From Streptomyces sp. NBC_00582 (lineage in GTDB: Bacteria > Actinomycetota > Actinomycetes > Streptomycetales > Streptomycetaceae), in contig NZ_CP107772.1 in assembly GCF_036345155.1 (NCBI RefSeq), positions 2,480,001 to 2,544,000 on the forward strand: 64,000 nucleotides of DNA, written 5' to 3'. Both the position numbers and the translations under genes were made by a program. The notes below the pieces were generated by a model. The model made no database searches. It saw nothing but the letters and a program-made list of their open reading frames with translations, and was not told where the DNA came from. Within the stretch, counting starts at the first letter, position 1. Each line of letters starts with the position of its first letter. Positions 43,404 to 51,977 of the stretch are shown here, piece by piece.

Positions 43404-44035
43404 CAGGAGCAGCCCGCCCGTGCGTCCAGCAGCTCGGTACGCCGGTAAGCCTTGTAGCGGCGGCCGTCGTGGCCGGTGGTGTCGCGGGTGCGGACCCCGT
43501 AGGGAGCCAGGAGCTCGGCGAGACGGCCTTGGGTGAGGTCGGCGTACGGCCAGCGGCCCTCGGCGTCGCCCGGCAGGTCCTGCAGGCAATGGGTGAGGTC
43601 GGCGGAGGCCATGGTGTCCGGGTCGCCGACGGCGTCGAAGACGTCGAGGCAGGCGTGGACGATCGTCTTCGGCCGGCTCGGGCAGGACAGGAAGTCGGCG
43701 TCCTCATCCTCCGCCTCGTCCTGGACATCCTGCGCGTCGTCTTCGTCGTCGACCTCGGGTGCAGCGGCGCAGCAACACGAGGTGGACAGCAGTGCGTTGA
43801 GCTCGGCGCCCGCGGCCATGCGTTCGACGAGGACGTCGGTGAGCTTCTCCAGCTGCTCGGCGACGCTGACGCCCTCGGGCAGCTTGTCGCCGGACAGGGC
43901 GACGAGCTGCCGGTCAAGGTCCTGGACCTCGGTGAACACGTCGAGGATGGCGCGGTGGTGCGGGTTCTCGGTCGCCGCGACGGGCGCCAGGACGGCAGTG
44001 GCGACCTGGTCGATCAGAGTGGGGAACTGCGTCAA
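43400..44035 (-). CDS. Helical and winged-helix protein with acidic linker (H5)
   Basis: 211 residues; the TTG at 44035 overlaps the upstream stop (TTGA). The helical N-terminus contains LIDQVATAVLAPVAATENP. A Cys cluster (STSCCCAAAPEVDDEDDAQD) and a very acidic linker lead to a C-terminal domain with WPYADLTQGRLAELLAPYGV, then RRYKAYRRTELLDARAGC. This end resembles the C-terminal module of DUF3631 proteins. It lies between the RelE-like and GNAT genes in one tightly overlapping operon. Confidence 0.6.
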   Translation of the reverse strand: MTQFPTLIDQVATAVLAPVAATENPHHRAILDVFTEVQDLDRQLVALSGDKLPEGVSVAEQLEKLTDVLVERMAAGAELNALLSTSCCCAAAPEVDDEDDAQDVQDEAEDEDADFLSCPSRPKTIVHACLDVFDAVGDPDTMASADLTHCLQDLPGDAEGRWPYADLTQGRLAELLAPYGVRTRDTTGHDGRRYKAYRRTELLDARAGCSC

Positions 44036-44523
44036 CGAACGGGGCCCTTCAGTGGTGTTGTGGGTGCGGGGTGGGGAAGGCCGGGCACCGCGTTCGGCGG
44101 CGGGCCCGGCTTGGGGATCGGCTGGTGCGCGTCCAGCTGGGGGGAGCGGGTGCGGGCGGCATACGTCCGCGCGCCCGTTGGACGCCGGGCGATGCCGAGG
44201 CGGGCGCGGGCGGTGTCGTACACGTCATGCTTGGCGCGCGGGCGGACGGCCACCACGTGGATCTCGGTGCGGTGCGTGGAGTTCGCGGGCGCCGGTCTCT
44301 GGGCGTAGACGATGCGCCACTCGTTGCGGTGATCGACGTACAGCTTTCGGCAGCCGGCGAGATCGCGTTCGAGCTTGCTTCCGAACAGCCGGGCGTTGAC
44401 GACGTCCTGGAGCTGGGCGAGTGCCAGATCGCGGATGTCTTCCGGGGCCTGGAGCAGGTCGGTCAGGGCACGGGGGTCGAAGGACAGGCCGAAGGCCGGC
44501 CGTGCCTCGGGGCTGCCAGTCAT
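44032..44523 (-). CDS. RelE/ParE-fold toxin-like protein
   Basis: 163 residues; the ATG at 44523 overlaps the DUF4913-like stop. FDPRALTDLLQAPEDIRDLA, LFGSKLERDLAGCRKLYVDH, RNEWRIVYAQR and RTEIHVVAVRPRAKHDVYDT follow the RelE/ParE helix-helix-sheet order, with Arg/Lys at the expected positions. The C-terminal about 55 residues are Pro-rich. No separate antitoxin gene is evident, though the preceding DUF4913-like gene is coupled to it. Confidence 0.7.
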   Translation of the reverse strand: MTGSPEARPAFGLSFDPRALTDLLQAPEDIRDLALAQLQDVVNARLFGSKLERDLAGCRKLYVDHRNEWRIVYAQRPAPANSTHRTEIHVVAVRPRAKHDVYDTARARLGIARRPTGARTYAARTRSPQLDAHQPIPKPGPPPNAVPGLPHPAPTTPLKGPVR

Positions 44524-45149
44524 GCGGCCTGGCCTGGAGGGACGTCCTCCTCCGGCTCACTGGAGGAGCGGGAGGAGGGTTTCGGGCCGGGCAGCAGGCG
44601 GTGGGCGGGCCGGTCCGGGTCCGTCATGCACGCCGACAGCGGCCCGCCGGGCGCCCGTACGGTGGCGATGGCGTGCGTGAGGAAATCGCGGTGCCACACG
44701 AACATGCCCGACAGGCCCGCCTCGGGTTCCCTGTGCTGCTGGTAGGCCAGCCACAGGGAGTGCAGCCAGGCCACGACGTCCTCGTGCTCCTGCCACTGCT
44801 CGCACCAGGGCGCCGCGGTGGTGACCTCCGAGCCATACCGGAGGAAGTAGTCATTCACCCAGTCCGTGAGGGCGTCGAGTTCGTCCTCGTACTCCTCGCC
44901 GTCCAGTTCCAGGATCGGCCGTGGCTCCGGCGGAGCGGGCGGCAGGGCCATGCCCGCGAATCCCGGCATGCCATAGGCGGCGAACGGTGAGGGGCCAGGT
45001 GCGGAGGACAGGCTGTCGAGCTGCCGGGCCTGCTGTTCCGACTGATCGAGCAGCTTGCGGACCTTCGCCTCGATGCTCTCCAGATCGGATTCCGGCAGCC
45101 GGACCGGTTCCATCTCCCCGTCGTCCGGGGTGTTTATGGATTCAGGCAC
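44520..45149 (-). CDS. DUF4913-like plasmid protein
   Basis: 209 residues from the GTG at 45149 (AAGGAGA, 9-nt spacing). An N-terminal helix (LESIEAKVRKLLDQSEQQAR) is followed by a Pro-rich linker and a Trp-rich domain, ALTDWVNDYFLRYGSE, CEQWQEHEDVVAWLHSLWLA and VWHRDFLTHAIATVR. The domain is the DUF4913 type often found on actinobacterial plasmids. It is the first gene of the operon, downstream of the repeated element at 45212. Confidence 0.7.
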   Translation of the reverse strand: MPESINTPDDGEMEPVRLPESDLESIEAKVRKLLDQSEQQARQLDSLSSAPGPSPFAAYGMPGFAGMALPPAPPEPRPILELDGEEYEDELDALTDWVNDYFLRYGSEVTTAAPWCEQWQEHEDVVAWLHSLWLAYQQHREPEAGLSGMFVWHRDFLTHAIATVRAPGGPLSACMTDPDRPAHRLLPGPKPSSRSSSEPEEDVPPGQAA

Positions 45150-45211
45150 GAAAGGGGGTCTCCTTGCAGGCGCAGCCGATGGATGGGATTTCGGCTCCAA
45201 CCATCCGGACG

Positions 45212-45234
45212 ATCCCCGGTTTCGGTAACCGGGA
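45212..45234. promoter_or_regulatory. Recurrent inverted-repeat element, copy 2
   Basis: ATCCCCGGTT, spacer TCGGT, then AACCGGGA (one G fewer). TTTCGG at 45220-45225 and TACAAC at 45244-45249 are again 18 nt apart. TCCGGACG precedes it, as in copy 1. It lies about 65 bp before the DUF4913-like start. Confidence 0.55.
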
Positions 45235-45319
45235 CTTGCGTGCTACAACGCCTCTGCCGGTTAGAGAGAAAGACACCTGGGCAGCATTCGGCGGGCCGCT
45301 GCGGGCATCGAGGCGGCGG

Positions 45320-46207
45320 TCAGGACGTGAGGGTGAGGTCGCCCTGGGTCAGGGTCTGCTGGAGCGTCTCAGTGAGCCGGTCGGCGGCGATTTCCGCGTA
45401 ATGACGGGTCTTCTCGACGCCGATGAAATCGCGGCCCTCCAGCAGTGCGGCCACGCCGGTCGAGCCGGAGCCGCAGGTGAAGTCGAGCACGGTGCCGCCC
45501 GGCGGAGCGATTTGCACCAGCTCACGCATGACCGAGACGGGCTTCTGTGTGATGTGCTGGCGGGCCTTGCCGGACGGCTGCGAGGCGCTGTAGAGGCCCG
45601 GCAGGTAGACGGGGTTGCGGGAGCCGTCGATGGCGCCCTTGGAGGCCCAGACTATGAACTCGCAGTTCTGGGTGAAGCGGCCCTTCTGGGGCCTGGCCTG
45701 CGGCTTGTGCCAGGCCAGCACCCCACGCCACAGCCATCCGGCCGCCTGGATCGCGTCCGTGGTGATCGGCAACTGGCGCCAGTCGGTGAACAGCAGCGCC
45801 GTGCCGCCTGTCTTGGTCAGCCGGTGGGCCTCGGTCATGATCTGCGTCAGCCAGAACCCGTAGCTGCGCTGATCCATGTTCTCACCCGTGAAGTCGGGCA
45901 GGTCGTGACTGGCGTCGACGGAGGTGTACTTCTGCTTGGCGCTGCGGCTCGTGCGCTCCTTCGCGGTCCGGCCACCGGAGTTGTAGGGCGGGTCGGTGAT
46001 GACGGAGTCGACGCAGTTGTCCGGCAGTTCGGCGAGAACGCTGAGTGCGTCGCCCTGGTGCAGGGAAAAAGGCAAAGAGGTACCCCAGTTCGGGTCGGTG
46101 AAGAGGGCGGGAAAGCCTCCGGACCTGCAACCGTGATCCCGTCGTCGGCATTCGGGCGCGACAAGGCCCGGCCGACGGAAGACGGGGGCGCAAGGGGGAG
46201 GGACCAA
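45320..46207 (-). CDS. Orphan DNA methyltransferase (β class)
   Basis: 295 residues from the GTG at 46207; a TTG at 46075 (LPFSLHQGDALSVL) gives 251 and is equally plausible. DPPY (TDPPYNSGG) at about residue 72 comes before the SAM motif DFTCGSGSTG at about 242-251. That order is typical of β-class N6-adenine or N4-cytosine methyltransferases. No restriction endonuclease gene is adjacent. It probably protects the element from host restriction or marks DNA. Confidence 0.85.
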   Translation of the reverse strand: MVPPPCAPVFRRPGLVAPECRRRDHGCRSGGFPALFTDPNWGTSLPFSLHQGDALSVLAELPDNCVDSVITDPPYNSGGRTAKERTSRSAKQKYTSVDASHDLPDFTGENMDQRSYGFWLTQIMTEAHRLTKTGGTALLFTDWRQLPITTDAIQAAGWLWRGVLAWHKPQARPQKGRFTQNCEFIVWASKGAIDGSRNPVYLPGLYSASQPSGKARQHITQKPVSVMRELVQIAPPGGTVLDFTCGSGSTGVAALLEGRDFIGVEKTRHYAEIAADRLTETLQQTLTQGDLTLTS

Positions 46208-46605
46208 AACTGTAGGGCACGATCCCCGGTTGAGCGCTATCGTCCGCCAAAAGCCCCGGAATCAAGCCTTGATCACGAACGATTTCGGCAACCGGGGATC
46301 CGCGCTTACTGTTTAGGGACTGCCCGGCGGAGACCGCCGATGGCCCACTCCCTTACCCCTGCCCTCGTGGAGGTTCCCCCTGTCCCGGCACACCTGACCC
46401 AACGCCCCGCAACGGCGTGAGGTGCAACTCGCCCCGTTGCGCAGGCATCCCGATTCACCCAGCCCGGCCGCCCGCCCCCTTTCCACTCCTGCGTAGGCGC
46501 GGCCAGGACTTCGCTTCCAAGGACACCGTTGACATCGCTCTACCCTCCCCTGCCCACAGGCGCCCCGCCGCCAGACCATAGCCGTCCGCCGGGAGGCCAG
46601 CCGGA
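46208..46605. other. Control region between the methyltransferase and the transfer operon
   Basis: 398 bp with the third copy of the promoter-like element. A GCAACGG/CCGTTGC inverted repeat lies near 46409-46440. No convincing gene was found. Confidence 0.5.
46283..46312 (+). promoter_or_regulatory. Recurrent element, copy 3: candidate promoter of the transfer operon
   Basis: TTTCGG (46283-46288), then AACCGGGGAT (46290-46299) and TACTGT (46307-46312), 18 nt from TTTCGG. The left arm is absent here; a stand-alone ATCCCCGGTT lies at 46222-46231. It points into the NlpC/P60 gene 290 bp downstream, so it may drive the transfer operon. Confidence 0.5.
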
Positions 46606-47715
46606 TTGAAGGGCATAGCCGCCGGCATCGGCGTCTTCGTCCTCTCCCCGTTCCTCCTCGCCGGCACGGCCATGCTGATGGCCAGCTCCAGCGAGGCCGC
46701 CCAGACCACCTACTCGTCCTTCGCTTGCGTGGGCGACGTCGACACCGACGCCGTCGTCGAGCAGGTCACCAAGATCCTCAACGGCGCGTCCGCCAAGGAC
46801 GTCCACGTCGAGGGCCTGTCCCTGCCCGAGGAGCAGATCCCCAACGCCCGCACCATCGTGGCCACCGGGATCAGCCTGAACGTGCCGAAGAAGGGCCAGA
46901 TCATCGCGCTCGCCACGGCGATGCAGGAATCACGGCTGCGCAACCTCAGCTCCGGCGACCGCGACTCGCTCGGCCTGTTCCAGCAGCGCCCGAGCCAGGG
47001 CTGGGGCACCGCCGAGGAGATCCACGACCCTGTCTATGCCTCCACCCAGTTCTACAAGCACCTGCTCGCGGTGGACGGCTGGCAGCAAATGACCGTCACC
47101 CAGGCCGCCCAGGCCGTGCAGCGCTCCGCCTACCCCGACGCCTACGCGCAGTGGGAGGAGCTGGCGACCGCCCTGCAAAAGGCGATCGCCGCCACCTTCC
47201 CAGACGCCTCCAGCACGGACACGGACACCACCTCCAGCACCGAGTCCTGCACGGCGGCCGAGGACGGCTCCGGGTACGGCACCATCCCCGAAGGCTCCGT
47301 GCCCAAGGGCTACTCGATCCCCGAGGACGCCGATCCGAAGGCGCGCAAGGCGATCGAGTGGGCGATGGCGCAGCTCGGCACGATGTACCAGTGGGGCGGC
47401 ACCTGCACCGCGCCGCACGGCCCGGACCCGATGGGCCGCTGCGACTGCAGCTCGCTGACCCAGCAGGCGTACGCGCATGCTGGCATCACGCTCACCCGCA
47501 CCACGTACACGCAGGTCAACGAGGGCAAGGCCGTCTCCCCCAAGGCGCTGAAGCCCGGTGACCTGATCTTCTCCCGCGGCACGGCCGATCGCCCCGAGCA
47601 CGTCGGCATGTATATCGGCTCGGGTCTCGCGATCGAGGCACCCCGCACTGGCAAGCCTGTTCGGATCACGCCGCTGGCGGACTGGGACGTCCTCGCCGCC
47701 CGCCGCGTCATCTGA
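46606..47715 (+). CDS. Lysozyme-like plus NlpC/P60 peptidoglycan hydrolase (VirB1-like)
   Basis: 369 residues from a TTG with GGGAGG upstream. One N-terminal membrane segment (GIAAGIGVFVLSPFLLAGTA) is followed by a transglycosylase-like domain: ATAMQESRLRNLSSGDRDSL with the catalytic-type Glu near residue 108, then GLFQQRPSQGWG. The C-terminal NlpC/P60 domain has Cys near 281 (GRCDCSSLTQ) and His near 332 (RPEHVGMYIG). It likely opens the wall for the mating channel. It is the first gene of the transfer operon. Confidence 0.85.
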   Translation: MKGIAAGIGVFVLSPFLLAGTAMLMASSSEAAQTTYSSFACVGDVDTDAVVEQVTKILNGASAKDVHVEGLSLPEEQIPNARTIVATGISLNVPKKGQIIALATAMQESRLRNLSSGDRDSLGLFQQRPSQGWGTAEEIHDPVYASTQFYKHLLAVDGWQQMTVTQAAQAVQRSAYPDAYAQWEELATALQKAIAATFPDASSTDTDTTSSTESCTAAEDGSGYGTIPEGSVPKGYSIPEDADPKARKAIEWAMAQLGTMYQWGGTCTAPHGPDPMGRCDCSSLTQQAYAHAGITLTRTTYTQVNEGKAVSPKALKPGDLIFSRGTADRPEHVGMYIGSGLAIEAPRTGKPVRITPLADWDVLAARRVI

Positions 47716-47924
47716 CCCCCGGCCGGGGCGCGCAGCCCCCGCATGCTCGTCTCACCAGCACAGCACCGGCACGACTGGCCCCGGCACCTGGCGAGGGCGC
47801 CGCCCCCTGAGCCGCTCCCTCACTCCCCTGGAGACGGCCCATCGGCAGGACCGAGCCGCTTGTCCGCTTCCCTCCCCCTTCTCTTGTCATTCGCGCGTCG
47901 CCTCGGCGCGCGCAAGGAGCACCT

Positions 47925-48233
47925 TTGCATCTGCTCGACACCGTGCAGTACCTGGCCTACGACCCCGGCATCACGCCTTCGGGCGGTGGCCTGCCCGGCC
48001 TGGCCGTGCTGAAGAACGTCGTCAACTCGATCAACCTGTTCGCGATCGTCGCCGTGGTCGGCGCGCTCGCCGTCTCGCTCGGCGTGTGGGCCTGGGGCCA
48101 CCACACCGGCGGCCACCAGGCCGAGGCCAACGGCAAGAAGGGCGCCGTCGTCTCGGCCGGCGCCGCCCTCGGCCTCGGCGCCGCCAACGGCATCGTCGCG
48201 TTCTTCTCCGCCCTGGGGTCGCAAGTCCACTGA
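47925..48233 (+). CDS. Small two-span membrane protein of the transfer apparatus
   Basis: 102 residues from a TTG preceded by AAGGAG. It has two hydrophobic segments (LFAIVAVVGALAVSLGVWAW, then VVSAGAALGLGAANGIVAFF) separated by a short polar loop, TGGHQAEANGKK. This layout suits a pilin-like or VirB2/DUF6112-type subunit. It overlaps the next ATG by one base (TGATG). The 209 bp before it hold no gene. Confidence 0.7.
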   Translation: MHLLDTVQYLAYDPGITPSGGGLPGLAVLKNVVNSINLFAIVAVVGALAVSLGVWAWGHHTGGHQAEANGKKGAVVSAGAALGLGAANGIVAFFSALGSQVH

Positions 48234-48916
48234 TGCCGAAACGATTCCCCTCCCTGTCCGGCTACGGCCTCGGCTGGTCCACCCGGCAGCGCATCACGGT
48301 CATCGCGATCGGCCTCACCGTGCTGCTCGCCCTCGCCGCCACCGTGGCCCTGTTCACCGGGCGCACCAGCAACAGCACCAGCCACACCCGCACTCCAGCC
48401 GGAGCACGCAGCACCGCCTCGGCGCCCGCCGGCCCGACGGCGTCGGCCGGGGCCGGTTCGGTGGCCAAGCCTCCGCCGCTCGCAGACCCGGTCGCGTTCG
48501 CCAAGGCAGCCGCCGCGATGGTGTGGTCGTACGACACCCGGACTACCAGCCGCAGTGAACAGCTCGCCGGGATGAAGGCGTGGCTGACGGCGGAGACCAA
48601 GTACGCCGACTGGCCGTCGATCGCCGCGCAGGTACCCGATCCGGTGCTGTGGTCGCGGATGGCGGATCAGGACCAGTACGCCACCGCCAACGTCTCCGAG
48701 GCCCACTACCCCTCGGCCTTCAAGCAGGCCCTGGCCGACGACCCTGACGCGATCACCGAAGCGTACATCTACGCCGTCACCGTCACCGGCAAGCAGCAGA
48801 TCGCCTGGAAGCAGGGCGGGGCCGGCGCCGAGGACCGCTCGATCACCCTCGCGGTGCAGTGCCGCCCCAACGCGAACTGCTCCCTGGTCTCCATCGCTCC
48901 CCGCGTCGTGCCCTGA
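48233..48916 (+). CDS. VirB8/TcpC-like inner-membrane anchor
   Basis: 227 residues from the ATG in TGATG. One transmembrane segment near residue 25 (ITVIAIGLTVLLALAATVAL), a Ser/Thr/Ala-rich linker and a soluble domain with FAKAAAAMVWSYDT, LWSRMADQDQYATANVSEA and AYIYAVTVTGKQQIA. This layout is that of VirB8/TcpC proteins in Gram-positive conjugation systems. It likely nucleates the channel. Confidence 0.7.
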   Translation: MPKRFPSLSGYGLGWSTRQRITVIAIGLTVLLALAATVALFTGRTSNSTSHTRTPAGARSTASAPAGPTASAGAGSVAKPPPLADPVAFAKAAAAMVWSYDTRTTSRSEQLAGMKAWLTAETKYADWPSIAAQVPDPVLWSRMADQDQYATANVSEAHYPSAFKQALADDPDAITEAYIYAVTVTGKQQIAWKQGGAGAEDRSITLAVQCRPNANCSLVSIAPRVVP

Positions 48917-48957
48917 CGTGCCCCGAGCCCACCTGAGAAAGGAGGGGTGACTCCCCT

Positions 48958-50325
48958 TTGGGCTTCTGTGACCTCCCTCTCGCTGACAAACTCTGCGCCG
49001 TCGGCGACGCGGTCGACTTCGCCTCCAACCCCGGCGAGGCCATCGGCAACTGGATGGCCAAGAGCGCCGGCGAACTCGCGGCAGCCGCTGCCGACCTGGC
49101 CGCCGAGGCGGTCAACACCACCACCAAGGTCGACCTGAACGCCGGATGGTTCCGCGACAACTACGAGATGATCCTGCCGATCGGCCTGGTCGTCCTCGTC
49201 GCCACCTTCTGCGCCCAGCTCGTGCGCGCCGCGATCCGCCGTGACGGCCAGGCCCTCACCCAGGCATTCACCGGCACCGCTACCGGTGTCCTGTTCGCCT
49301 TCACCGCAATCGCCTTCACCACCATCGCCATCGAAGTGGTCGACGCCCTCTCCGACGGCCTGTTCAAAGCCGCCCACCTGGACATCGCCACGGCGGTGCG
49401 CCGTATCGTCAAGGTCGCCCAGATCCCGGGCCTTGAGGCACTGGGCTGGCTGGTCGCCGTCTTCGCCGGCGTCGGCGCCGCCCTGGGTGCCTTCCTCTAC
49501 TGGTGCGTGATGATGGTCCGCAAGGTCGGCATCCTCGTCATGGTCACCCTCGCCGTGTTCGCCGGGGCAGGCGGCGGCTGGGAGGTCGCGCGGCGCTGGC
49601 GCAAGGGCTGGATCGAGGCCACCGCCACCCTGGTCGTCTCCAAGCTCCTGATGACCGTGATCTTCGTGCTCGGTATCGCGGCGATGGGCAAGACCGAGGC
49701 CAAGGACGGCATCGCCGCCCTCGCCGACGTCATGGCCGGCATCGTCATCATGGCCCTGGTGCTGTTGTGCCCGTACGCGACGTTCAAGTTCGTGCACTGG
49801 GCCGCCTCCGAAGGCTCCGACGCCGAGACGCTGCACCGCTCCGGCGGAGCGGGCGCGCAGATCGCCCGCCAGCACGCCGAACGCGCCGGACGCAAGGCCG
49901 CCGCCGCGGTCGCCACCGCCGCAACAGGCGGTGCGGCGGCCGGAGCGGGCGCCGCTCCCCAGGGTCCGGATGCCTTGCCGGGCGGCTTTCCCGGCGACAT
50001 CGCCACCACCCCCACGCCGGACACCGGCAAGGAAGGCGGCGGCAGCTCCACAACGCCGTCGTCTGGAGGCGAGGGAATCAAGAGCGGCCTGGAGAAGGCG
50101 GTGCAGCCCGCGCCGACCAGCCCGCGCGACGACACCAGCGGCCACCTCGGCGGCACGCCCGGGTCCGGCGGGTCCGGTGGCCGGTCCACCGGTCAGGGCA
50201 GCGGGTTCATGTCCGCACCCCCCACCAGCGCCTCCGCCCCGCCGCCACAGGGCTCTCCGCCGGCCCCGGACTCCACGAGTACGGCCGCAACCGGCACGCC
50301 GCCGCCTCCGCCCACCGGCCTGTGA
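48958..50325 (+). CDS. VirB6/TrbL-like polytopic conjugation protein
   Basis: 455 residues from a TTG preceded by AAGGAGG. Six or more hydrophobic segments are seen between residues 65 and 280 (MILPIGLVVLVATFCAQLV, LFAFTAIAFTTIAIEVVDAL, LVAVFAGVGAALGAFLYWC). It ends in a Gly/Ser/Pro-rich, probably cytoplasmic tail. It would form the central channel. Confidence 0.8.
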   Translation: MGFCDLPLADKLCAVGDAVDFASNPGEAIGNWMAKSAGELAAAAADLAAEAVNTTTKVDLNAGWFRDNYEMILPIGLVVLVATFCAQLVRAAIRRDGQALTQAFTGTATGVLFAFTAIAFTTIAIEVVDALSDGLFKAAHLDIATAVRRIVKVAQIPGLEALGWLVAVFAGVGAALGAFLYWCVMMVRKVGILVMVTLAVFAGAGGGWEVARRWRKGWIEATATLVVSKLLMTVIFVLGIAAMGKTEAKDGIAALADVMAGIVIMALVLLCPYATFKFVHWAASEGSDAETLHRSGGAGAQIARQHAERAGRKAAAAVATAATGGAAAGAGAAPQGPDALPGGFPGDIATTPTPDTGKEGGGSSTTPSSGGEGIKSGLEKAVQPAPTSPRDDTSGHLGGTPGSGGSGGRSTGQGSGFMSAPPTSASAPPPQGSPPAPDSTSTAATGTPPPPPTGL

Positions 50326-50407
50326 CCCATCCCCACGCCGGGACAGCACCCCGCACTCCGCGTGGCGCCGTCCCAACCCCGCCCCGCGCCTCACCGGAAA
50401 CCGGCTC

Positions 50408-51880
50408 TTGTCTGAACTCTCCGTCTCTCCGATCACGGTCAGATTCCCGCACCGCTCCAGGCGCGGCATCCTCCTCGGCCTCTCCCTCCCCCAACTCCTG
50501 CTCGTCTCTGCCGCGTTGGCCCTGCTGCTCATCACCGTGGTGACCACCGGGCTGCTCGGCGCGATCGCGCTGACCCCGCTGTGGGCGGTCGTCGCCGCCC
50601 TGGTCGCCATCCGCCGCAACGGCCAATCCCTGATCGACTGGGCTCCGATCGTCGCCCGCCATGCCCACCGCCGCCGCACCGGCCAGACCCTGTGGCTGGC
50701 CCGGCCGGCCTCCCGGCCCCGCCAGGACGGCGTGCTGCACCTGCCCGGCACTGCCGCCTCGTTGAAGGTCGTCACCCCGGGCGACTCCGCCAACCAGGCT
50801 GCCGCCGTCCACGACCCCCACCACCAGACCCTCACCGCCATCGCCCGGGTCAGCAGCCGCGCGTTCGCCCTGCTCGACCCCGCCACGCAGAACGCGAACG
50901 TGGCGGGCTGGGGCAGGGCCCTGGCTGGCATCGCCCGCACCGGACACGTCGCCACCGTGCAGGTCCTGGAACGCACCGTCCCCGACTCCGGCGACACCCT
51001 CGCCCGCCACTGGGCCCAGCACGGCCGCCCCGACACCCCCGTCGCCGGGCAGGTGTACTCCGAGCTGGTCGCCTCCGCCGGCCCGGCCGCCGCCCCGCAC
51101 GAGGCATACCTGGCCATCTCGCTGGATCTCAAGGCCGCCAAGCGCCTCATCAGCCAGGCCGGCGGCGGGCTACCGGGCGCATTCACGGTCATGGAGCAGA
51201 CCACCTCGGCCATCGCGCTCGCCGCACGCAGCGCGGGACTGATGGTGACCGGCTGGCTCAACGCGCGGGAGATCGCCGCGGTCATCCGCACCGCCTACGA
51301 CCCGGCCGCCCTCTCCGCCCTCCAGCAATGGTCGCCGACCGGGCGGGCCGAGGCCGACCCTGCGGCTGCCGGGCCCGTCGTCCAGGTCGAGGAGTACGAC
51401 CGCCTCGGCACCGACAGCGCCCGCCACGCCACCTACTGGATCGAGAACTGGCCCCGCACCGAGACCACCCCCGGTTTCCTGCACGGGCTGATGTTCACCG
51501 CCGGGGTACGCCGCAGCCTGTCCCTTATATACGTGCCGCAGGGACTCGAGTCCGCGCTGCGCGACGTCCAGCGCAAGAAGGCCGCCATCATCGCCGACGC
51601 CAACGAACGCGCCCGCCGCGGACAAGTGGACTCCGAGGCCGACTCCGTCGAGTACGCGGACGTCAAGGCACGTGAGCGGCAACTGATCGCCGGCCATGCC
51701 GACGTCGCCCTGACCGGGCTGCTCACCGTCAGCGCCGACACCGACGCCGCCCTCGACGCCGCGTGCGCGCAGATCGAGACCGCCGCCGTCACCGCCCAGG
51801 TCGACCTGCGCCGCCTGTACTACCAGCAGCCCGACGCATTCACCCTCGCCGCCCTGCCGCTCGCCCGCACCGCGCTCTGA
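50408..51880 (+). CDS. SCO6880-like transfer protein
   Basis: 490 residues from a TTG at 50408 (GGAAA upstream). Two hydrophobic segments follow a basic start (LLLVSAALALLLITVVTTGL, LLGAIALTPLWAVVAALVAI). The soluble part is characteristic: DGVLHLPGTAASLKVV, HHQTLTAIARVSSRAFALLD, SLIYVPQGLESALRDVQRKK and ARERQLIAGHADVALTGLL. These SCO6880-type proteins occur beside VirB4-like ATPases in actinobacterial conjugation regions and resemble the N-terminal half of VirB4. It is normally encoded just ahead of the ATPase, as here. Confidence 0.8.
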   Translation: MSELSVSPITVRFPHRSRRGILLGLSLPQLLLVSAALALLLITVVTTGLLGAIALTPLWAVVAALVAIRRNGQSLIDWAPIVARHAHRRRTGQTLWLARPASRPRQDGVLHLPGTAASLKVVTPGDSANQAAAVHDPHHQTLTAIARVSSRAFALLDPATQNANVAGWGRALAGIARTGHVATVQVLERTVPDSGDTLARHWAQHGRPDTPVAGQVYSELVASAGPAAAPHEAYLAISLDLKAAKRLISQAGGGLPGAFTVMEQTTSAIALAARSAGLMVTGWLNAREIAAVIRTAYDPAALSALQQWSPTGRAEADPAAAGPVVQVEEYDRLGTDSARHATYWIENWPRTETTPGFLHGLMFTAGVRRSLSLIYVPQGLESALRDVQRKKAAIIADANERARRGQVDSEADSVEYADVKARERQLIAGHADVALTGLLTVSADTDAALDAACAQIETAAVTAQVDLRRLYYQQPDAFTLAALPLARTAL

Positions 51881-51977
51881 CACCCCTCCCACCCCGTTGC
51901 TGATGACGATCACCTCGCTACCCGGGCCCCGCTCCCGCCCGCGATGAACGTGCCGTTCTGCGGCACCAAGGACCCCT

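Noticed and set aside
48769..51291. A minus-strand open frame of 840 codons antisense to VirB6-like and SCO6880-like genes
   Set aside because: Gly/Asp/Val-rich, low-complexity sequence typical of frames antisense to high-GC genes. The plus strand carries clear membrane proteins with ribosome-binding sites.
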